Below are positions 56,801 through 64,000 of a DNA stretch of 64,000 nucleotides, in pieces. The stretch covers positions 1,798,001-1,862,000 of the forward strand of contig JAZARR010000174.1 in NCBI GenBank assembly GCA_037389465.1. The letters run 5' to 3'. The position numbers and the translations under genes were made by a program. Below the pieces are notes generated by a model. That model did no database searches and was not told the origin of the DNA. It saw nothing but the letters and a program-made list of their open reading frames with translations. Position 1 is the first letter of the stretch; each line of letters starts with the position of its first letter. The stretch comes from Baylisascaris procyonis (Eukaryota; Nematoda; Chromadorea; Rhabditida; Ascarididae).

Positions 56801-59474
56801 GTATAGCAGTCACTGTATGCCTCTTCTGTTTATCTCCATCCACTAATATGGAACAGAATTTGGCACATATGAGTCGATTTCATGGATTCTTCTTGCCAGA
56901 TGTGGAGTTTTGCGTTGATATTGAAGGCATGTTGCATTATTTAGGTAAGAGTTATTACCGCATTCCCATTGACACTTTCATTTAAAGAATTGCCTTTTTT
57001 CGATTATATAAGAAAGATTCGAAATGCTTCCTCCGTTGAGTGGGAAAATATTTTTTAGCGAATATCTTGAAAATATTTCGTCTTATAAATATTATGAAGT
57101 AATTTTACAACGAAATCCTTCTTATTCCGTTTTTAAATTAAGATTAATTTATCAATTCATTAATGAATAGTATCAATGCCACGCAGCTCATATAAACTGT
57201 TGCTACGTTTCATTTGCATAGTTGAATTTGATAGTGATAATCGATTCATCGTGGATTTCTTATTGTTTTTTAATGCATTTATATATTTAGGTCTAAAAGT
57301 GGGAAGTGGAAATATGTGTCTTTTATGTAACGAAAAAGGAAGACGATTTCGTTCATTGGATGCCTGCCAAAAACATATGAAAGATAAAGCGCACTGTCGT
57401 GTGGCACATGACGGCAACGCTATGCTTGAATATGAGGAGTTCTACGATTACAGGTATGATATCAAATAATTCTTTCAATCAGCAAATATTATTCTTATCG
57501 ATTTGCTAGTGACAGCTGATCCTGAACTATGAATTTAATAGTGTTCTTGAATTGTGATGAATATTTTAGATGTTTTTATTTGCGTTCCGGGCATCATGAA
57601 CCGAAACGTAAAAGATTAGAGCGAGGCTCATCGTTGAGAGATTGAGATAGGCTTACCGTGTTGTTTTATGCGTTTTTGCTTCTTATTGGTTTGGATTTTT
57701 GTAATGTTCTATCGAAAATTTCCTCTCTTCCCCTTCCCGTCCTCCCTTCCCTTCCCCTCCTCTTCCCCGTCCCTTCTACTGCTAACCCGGCGTTCTGCAC
57801 TGTTGACATTCTCATATTTAAGCTGATGTACCATGTTTGATTAAATTGAAATCCAATCTTGGATTGAAACCTGGAGATACTGGCAAAACAAAAGCAAAAG
57901 AAAATTTTCGTAGAACTCAAAGAAAACAAAAACACCGATCTTTTATTCGCAGAGTTGCGATATTTATTTATGCGCAGCTAATCGCTTTTTATGGGGAGGA
58001 AAAAATGGGAATTACGAAATTTCGCTTCGCAGCTTTTCATAATAGTGAAGACATAAAGCGGCATCAGGTTATATGTTAAGTTACACAAAAATTTCAGTAC
58101 TGGGTGTAAACAATAACGTAGCACCCTATTATAGAGAATGGTTTAGTACACTTCAAGTGCTTTTCATTATAACTTATAAGTTATAGCCAAGTAGGAGTTA
58201 CTTCGAGCCACTCTAGTTGATTTCATTTGCAGTTCAATGTATGGAGAGAGCGAAGAAGACGTTGAGTCCAGTGATGTGCTGGTTGAAGATGGGTACTCAT
58301 TAATTCTTCCATCGGGTACGCTGTTTTGCCACTACATTTTCTGCGATCAGTGCTACTATTGTCTTATAACGAAAACATTGCTTATTGTTTGATTCAGGTT
58401 GTATCCGCCCTCTGATCGCTGATCTCTCTTGCGAGTTTAAACTGGCTATTTCACTATTGCACGATGAACTTATCTCACTTTTGGTGGATGTTTAGGTGCT
58501 CGGATCGGCCATCGTTCCCTTATGCGATATTATCGCCAACATTTGAAGCCGGTAAGTGAAGAAGGATGGAGGAAGGGCAAAGATAAACAAGCAATCGGCA
58601 AACTTATCGGTCAGTACAAAGCACTTGGGTGGACTGGCACTACTGGTTAGTGCTTTATGGTTGTATTGCTTGCAGATTTGATTTTGAATTATGAACAAAA
58701 TGCTCTTAATTCTTCTACTTGATATTGGCGATTACTTCATTAGAGAATCTCATTCTTTTCTCAGTTACATTGCAGTTCATTATCAATTTTTCTTGACACT
58801 TAAGCTGCAGTAAACTTCCAGCAGATTAGCTTTATTTTGCTTCTTTTCGATTGTATTCCAAAAAGAAATTTTGCCTCGGAAATTGTACGACCGGGTGGTT
58901 GCCCACACTATTAGGCGTAATGAGCGAGTGATCTCAAATGTAAAGGCATATATAGCGCTAGCTTACGCAATGTGCTTTTCCATTCGTTTGAATCTGCAAA
59001 AAGTGGTTTCCTATTGAAAAGACTTAGATTTTTTGATGTTAATCTTTGATTATAACGTTTGATTTTTGTTTTACCGGAAGGCAGAGAGCAAATTACTTCA
59101 TTTAACAGTTTATTGCATTTGAGATGAAAGTTTTAAAAACATTTCTTCCTTTGCATTGCCCATCGTGACATTTTTCGATGCGAACCGCTTATTGGGGAGA
59201 AGGAAGAAGGAGAAATTAGAAAGTTCCACATTCACGGCAACCTTTCTTTGCTTCCTCTTAACTATCGAAGTGATATTTTCGACAAGTGTTTTCCTAGATT
59301 ATTAGCTGTTCGAAGTCGTACTAACTGTGATAAAAGAAGTTATTTGAAGGTACATTGGCAGTACAACGAGCAAAAGATATTCGTTTCATGAAGCGTCTAA
59401 GCTCGGAGCAGTGGCTCAAACTTGGTATCACTTCAAATAAATTGTTCGTTTCAAGAGGTCGCAGTGATCAATGA
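53882..59474 (+). CDS. ZNF622: ZNF622 / REI1-family 60S maturation factor, complete
   Basis: Cytoplasmic zinc-finger protein that helps release Arx1/Alb1-type factors from pre-60S subunits. Exons are 53882-54007, 54812-54877, 55377-55526, 56203-56385 (or to about 56400), 56800-56944, 57291-57453, 58233-58315, 58496-58645 and 59350-59474. All phases agree, giving about 396 aa (yeast Rei1 about 393, human 477). Finger 1 ends HYRTDWHRYNLKRK (29-42), finger 2 is C78/C81/H94/H100, finger 3 C182/C185/H198/H203, and finger 4 C233/C236/H252/H258. An acidic Ser/Glu block lies at 145-175, and the conserved C-terminus has GHRSLMRYY and ALGWTGTTG. A 33-nt in-frame microexon at 55777-55809 is possible. 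The end of exon 4 is the only uncertain junction. Confidence 0.95.
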
Positions 59475-62400
59475 CGACTTTACTTGTATTGCCCTTTTGC
59501 CTTTATTTTGCATCTTCATTTTGTTTCTGCTGATTTTTTTTTGCGGTTCCATATCCATTAAACTTCTAAGCCTGACTGACAGTTCACAAATTAGCTTCAA
59601 TTGAGTTAGCTTTGTCGGGTCGGATCAGACGATGGGTTCCCCACTTTGCTGTTACAGTATAGCAGATGTCTCGTTTATTTCTACCCTAATGCTCTTCATA
59701 GAAAACCCACTTATCCTATTTAGAAGGAACAATGAGTAAATAATTGCTGTCAAGATTGAGCTCTAGGATGTGCTTATGTGTGGGTGAATAAGAACTGCTT
59801 TCATTGTGTTTTGGCTGTTGGAAATTGGTTAGGGATGGTGGTTCACGTTAGCTGATGGGGGGGGGGGCATTTGGATAAAAGGTGTTGATTGGTTGTAGTA
59901 TGGCTATTTTTCAAGTGCACATTTATCATGCTGCACTTTCTTAAAACAGTTGTGACCATTTTTTGACTGTATTCATTTATATATTCTATGGAGTTCATAT
60001 GGTTTGATAGTTTCCAGGAGAATGGGGTTGATAATGGTGAATTTTTTTAAAGTACGGTTGGTAAATATTTTTGATATTTCTTGGCTTTCGTTTATTATAA
60101 ATAATCTACGGTTGGGGTTGACATATGGCGACAGCCTGGTTTTTAGTCTGGTATCGCGCTTGTTGACGCATTGGTTTTGCATCAGAATTGTTATTGAATT
60201 AATGCATCAAATATAATTTTATAAATTATTGATTGTGCATGTATTGTTTGTTTAACTCCACTCAACTGTTAAGTCTACTTGCGTTAATGCTATGAAGTAC
60301 AGAAAGCCGAAGTCGATAGGCTATAAACATACATAGCTTTCGATGATTTGAAATGAACCGGAAGCAAGAGTAAAGAGATATTGTCGATTGAATAGGTATT
60401 TTTGTCGTCACAATAAACGATGAATATTTGACAACCGTGAGCAGTGAGACTATAATGATTGCTTCTAGAATGATAATGGATACCGAAGTTAAATGTTAAA
60501 CTGGAAAGTACAAGTAGAAACAGGGTATACAATATTGAATTACTGAAATATGCCGAAGGGCATTTAGTTTTCTTTAAAAAGCGAGTTGCATTGAGCGCTG
60601 AGGTTTTGATCATTCCGAGAAGCTCTTTGTATTAGTCGCGTCGATGAGAAGTTCACTATAATAAAAGCAAAGATTAAAGTGAGGTTAATTTAGGCATCTG
60701 GCTGTTAGTGGTAAAGGAATCGCTTATTATTATTTGAGGGATGTTCCCATATATCCGTGATGATGGTTGATATTGTTCACAAACTAGGCGCGCTAAAACT
60801 GGATTGAAATCAGATTACATCTTGATAGGTAACATCGCTACAATAGACCTGATAACTCGTGCTCAGGTATAGGTGGTCGACACTTTGGACACAATTGGCG
60901 TTTGTTTATTTTAAGACCATTTGTCTAAAAATTATTCGGTAGGATTCTTGTGCCAATTATTGTGGGCACTATGGAATAATTGCCGAATGGAAGAAATATT
61001 TCAAGGCTTTGATTCACCGTGTCTCTCCTTTTTTTTCTGTTTGTTTCTTTATTTAGTATTATGTAAGTATGTAACGAAAGACTGCTTTCTAATTAAATAC
61101 TACTTTACGAGGGAGCCTCTGCTGCCAGCTTGTTGACAAATGAGAATCTGAGTGTTGCCTCTTTTCCCAACCCTTCCCACTTATCCTTGTCCGGTATTGA
61201 ATTCCTATGAATGCGGACGGAAAAATGAAGTTGTAAAAAGAGATCCATCAAAAAAATCAACGATGCAATCTCTCTAAAGGTACCGTATGCACCTTTGTGA
61301 TAATAACTTGCAGCTATCTGCCCCTAATTTTCGCCATTCGTTTTTATCGTCGTGTATGCTCATGTTTTATTTATGCAAACTAGTTGTCTGACTTTCAAAT
61401 ATTTCCAGCCAATTTCCGAAACTTATTTTCAGTGATTTCAAAGTACGTCTTCAGGTTTTAAGCATTTTTGAAATATAACCGATGTGTTTCTAAAATTTTT
61501 TAAGTCGGAAACGTTTCTATAAACTCGGATTTATCTCATCATCAGCTCCTTAAACTTCTTCCCTCTAATTGGATAATTATAAGCAAAACAATTTCTTTTA
61601 GCTTATTCTCGCTGCAGCATGAGCAATCCATAGAATGTTTCATAATATTTGAAGAATATATTTTTTACATGTAAACTTCAAATTTGTTTTTTTTTTTTCA
61701 CTAATATTTCTCTTTTCAAATATTTTCCAACAATCAATGTTTCCTTTTTTTTATTTAACTGCTTTTTTCGATGAATTTCTATCTCATGATTGATAAGACT
61801 TCTTTGTATTTATGCATACTAAAAATTTGCAAAAATAAATAAAAAATGAAATTGTTTTGTTAGTTGTTAAAAAATTTATTAAAGTAAATTTTTTTGTCGT
61901 CATACTGTAATCGTTATTAACAAAGCTAAAAAATCAACAATTTATTCAATAGAGAGTGCTTATTATTTGAGCACAATAAGAAATATTATTGAAAACATAA
62001 GCGAACCAACACTGAGTCAATATAAGTGTTATATAGAGATAATGCAAATTTTATTAGCAAACCTGATATGCAAATTTAATCTGAAAGAAATATAGAATTT
62101 GAGGTGAAAAAAGGAATCCTCAAAAAATATTTAAAAATAAATAAACAGATTGGCACAATCCGCACTTTTAAATATCGTCAACCGCATTGTTCGGTTTCAA
62201 AAGTTACCATCATCCAATATCAAAATGACTAGGTTTATGGTCAACATGAAAGATGATAGAGGATGTCGCCGATGGTGTACATTATGCCCATCAAAGTTGG
62301 CAATTCTTAAGAAATTTACTGATAAACTATGCCTATCAATAATTGCCTAGTTGAAAAGCCAACAAACAGACGAAGCCAGACATACACATACAAACGCACA

Positions 62401-63411
62401 GACACAAAATTACGTAATGTGCTTTGCCAATATAAATTTGTTAAGCGCAAAAAATTCTCTCAAAAAATGACAGAGATCCAGTCGCTTGTATGGGCAACTT
62501 TGCGAATTAAATGTTACGTATGAAAGTTTCATCAAGCATTACTCGATTTTTTTCACTGAATATAATTTGCTCTTTTTTCATCACGGCAAATTTGTAACGA
62601 AATTGGATTAATGAAAAAAATGTAATATTCGCTTTTATTCCTCTTCCTTGTTCTAGTTCAACGCAAACTTGTTTTCTTCATCAAGAAACAGAGAGCACTT
62701 TATAAAATCACAATAGAGATATCAATATAGAAATTTCAATCGATGCACACATAAACGAAAGGCCCTTCTAAATTGTTAGGAAAAAAAACAAAGAAAAGAA
62801 TTTAAAAAACAAGGGAATTTCTGAATAAAAGGCGGAAAAAAAAATCCCAAAATTTTTTGCAAAAAAAAACTAAACGTCTTCGATTTGAATTGAAATAAGT
62901 TGTAAAATAACATTCGTAATACGTTGCCATCGCCAACAAACGTATGGAAATAACGAAGGTACAACAGTAATGTCGTACTTGGGCGCATCTGTCCGGGGCA
63001 ACTTTATCATATGGCAGCGTATCATTTCATCGAACGGTATATATTAGCACGAACGACGTGCAACTTATGCAAAAAAAAAAGGAAAAAGACGCATACATTA
63101 GCAGGATAGAGTGAATGAATTTTGCCGGTATGTGTTTCGAGTGGTGTTAATGAAAAAAAGAAGGAGAAGATTCGTCTATCGAAGAAGGAAAATGCCGATA
63201 CTTGATGTGTGATAATATCTGATCAAAGAATGCTAATAAAAATTCATTTTTTTCAAAGTGATAAAAATGAGCGATTATCAACACCACATTAAAGAAGGCA
63301 TAAGTCTCTCTAAAACAAAGCTCATCTCCCGTTTGCCACCTTTCTTAGCATTTGATCCGTAAATTTCCCAACCAACAGCATCTACTTGCCCGATTCTCTT
63401 GTGTTCACCAT
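59475..63411. other. 3' flank of ZNF622, no confident gene
   Basis: Mostly AT-rich non-coding DNA with a G homopolymer near 59857-59867. A frame at 60004-60216 (+) begins near an acceptor-like TTTCCAG but is T/G-rich and its complement is equally open. A frame at 62150-62350 (+) contains a Cys-rich RGCRRWCTLCP but lacks splice support. Confidence 0.4.
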
Positions 63412-63605
63412 TTAAATTGCGTATTCATCCTCGTTTTGAAGTGCATCGAATTGCATAATTCGTTGTTGATGAGTGCGTGAAGCGCTGATCCGCCTTCTAA
63501 TATAAGCGAATGCAATCGCCAATGCAAACACAACACCAACAACAGCACCAATAATTGATCCCAATGGCATACCGCCCATTGATGATGATGTGTCAATCGT
63601 ATCGC
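63412..63605 (-). CDS. Last exon of a single-pass membrane protein (partial)
   Basis: The acceptor GTATTTTAAG precedes an exon that starts in phase 2 at 63605 and ends at TAA 63414-63412, giving 63 residues. A short Ser/Gly-rich extracellular-like stretch (DTIDTSSSMGGMPLG) is followed by a transmembrane helix (SIIGAVVGVVFALAIAFAYI), a stop-transfer RRR and a 29-residue cytoplasmic tail ending DEYAI. The final Y-A-I fits a hydrophobic-X-hydrophobic class of PDZ ligand. This layout is that of type I receptors or adhesion proteins, but the ectodomain must lie beyond the right edge, so the family is unknown. No further exon was identified in 63606-64000. Confidence 0.6.
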
Positions 63606-64000
63606 CTTAAAATACAAGCATAAACTGTTCGAGAATATAAATTCTCCAATCGCAAAAAGATATTGTTGGATAGTTTAAATGAAACGATTAATGCAGAAGT
63701 GTAATATTTTTCGCTCATCTGTTGAGCTAATGTAATATTCATTTTCCTTTCCACTCATCTGATCAATCTCTTTTGAAACTTACTAATAAATAAGAAAATA
63801 ATTTCCTTATATTTTAGTTGATCCAGCAGGTCGTGCAAATCTTCTGGGAAAAGAATGACCCAATCACTGTAAAAAGGAATGCAAATTTTCACTAGTATTC
63901 AATGTCTGTAAATCCTGTGGAAGTTTATAAGTCAACATGAATTACGCTACAGGGGTGTTATAATATATTTCTGTTATAATACCTCCTATAACACAATCCT
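63606..64000. other. Intronic-looking sequence upstream of membrane-protein exon
   Basis: No exon is identified. A Cys-containing + strand frame at 63817-63930 is interrupted. The extreme end has imperfect inverted GTTATAATA sequence around 63955-63995. Confidence 0.35.

Noticed and set aside
59973..60216. Open frames on both strands in T/G-skewed DNA, considered as a mitochondrial insertion
   Set aside because: Neither translation matches any mitochondrial protein motif I can recognise, so skew alone is not enough.

Overview
This is an AT-rich, intron-bearing metazoan nuclear segment, most likely from a nematode. The two identifiable cellular genes are conserved eukaryotic 60S ribosome-assembly factors split into exons of about 65-205 nt. 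Most acceptors are short and T-rich and end in CAG, TAG or AAG. At least two minus-strand genes have an acceptor-like sequence 11-23 nt before the ATG, as expected for spliced-leader trans-splicing. No bacterial operon signals, CRISPR array or complete rRNA/tRNA gene is visible. Species cannot be fixed from sequence alone.

Layout. 1-10.9 kb: gene-poor, homopolymer- and microsatellite-rich DNA with a promoter-like island (1.36-1.80 kb) and two coding-like exons (6.62-6.81 and 9.09-9.28 kb, +). 11.06-15.11 kb: a full-length-looking LINE with one intact 1075-codon endonuclease/reverse-transcriptase frame, flanked on both sides by (TA)n. 15.2-25 kb: no confident gene, but a tRNA-Ala-like sequence, an 84-bp (TA)n, a near-perfect 35-bp-stem hairpin, and a 500-bp minisatellite of exactly 25 x 20 bp. 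25.1-29.7 kb: coding-like + strand exons, a decayed duplicate, and a phase-consistent four-exon minus-strand gene of unknown function. 29.9-30.7 kb: a MITE followed by a ~30-bp iterated array. 31-43.9 kb: gene-poor, with a 5'-truncated LINE tail that has target-site duplications and two orphan minus-strand coding-like exons.

43.9-50.8 kb (-): the complete eight-exon EBP2 (EBNA1BP2) gene, 347 aa, including a probable GC-AG intron. 53.9-59.5 kb (+): the complete ZNF622/REI1 gene, nine exons, about 396 aa. The two genes point away from each other. EBP2 acts early in nucleolar 60S assembly and REI1/ZNF622 late in cytoplasmic 60S maturation. The 3.1 kb between them holds a G4-capable tract, two MITE copies plus a fragment, and a palindromic repeat (iterons, decamer array, inverted iterons). 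The MITE-plus-iteron order matches the 30-kb locus, so a composite repeat appears to have moved as a unit. 59.5-63.4 kb is largely non-coding. At 63.4-63.6 kb lies the last exon (-) of a single-pass membrane protein whose remainder is not in the window.

Exon joins given here come from reading splice sites and reading phase by eye. The two ribosome-assembly genes are secure; other spliced models are graded by confidence.
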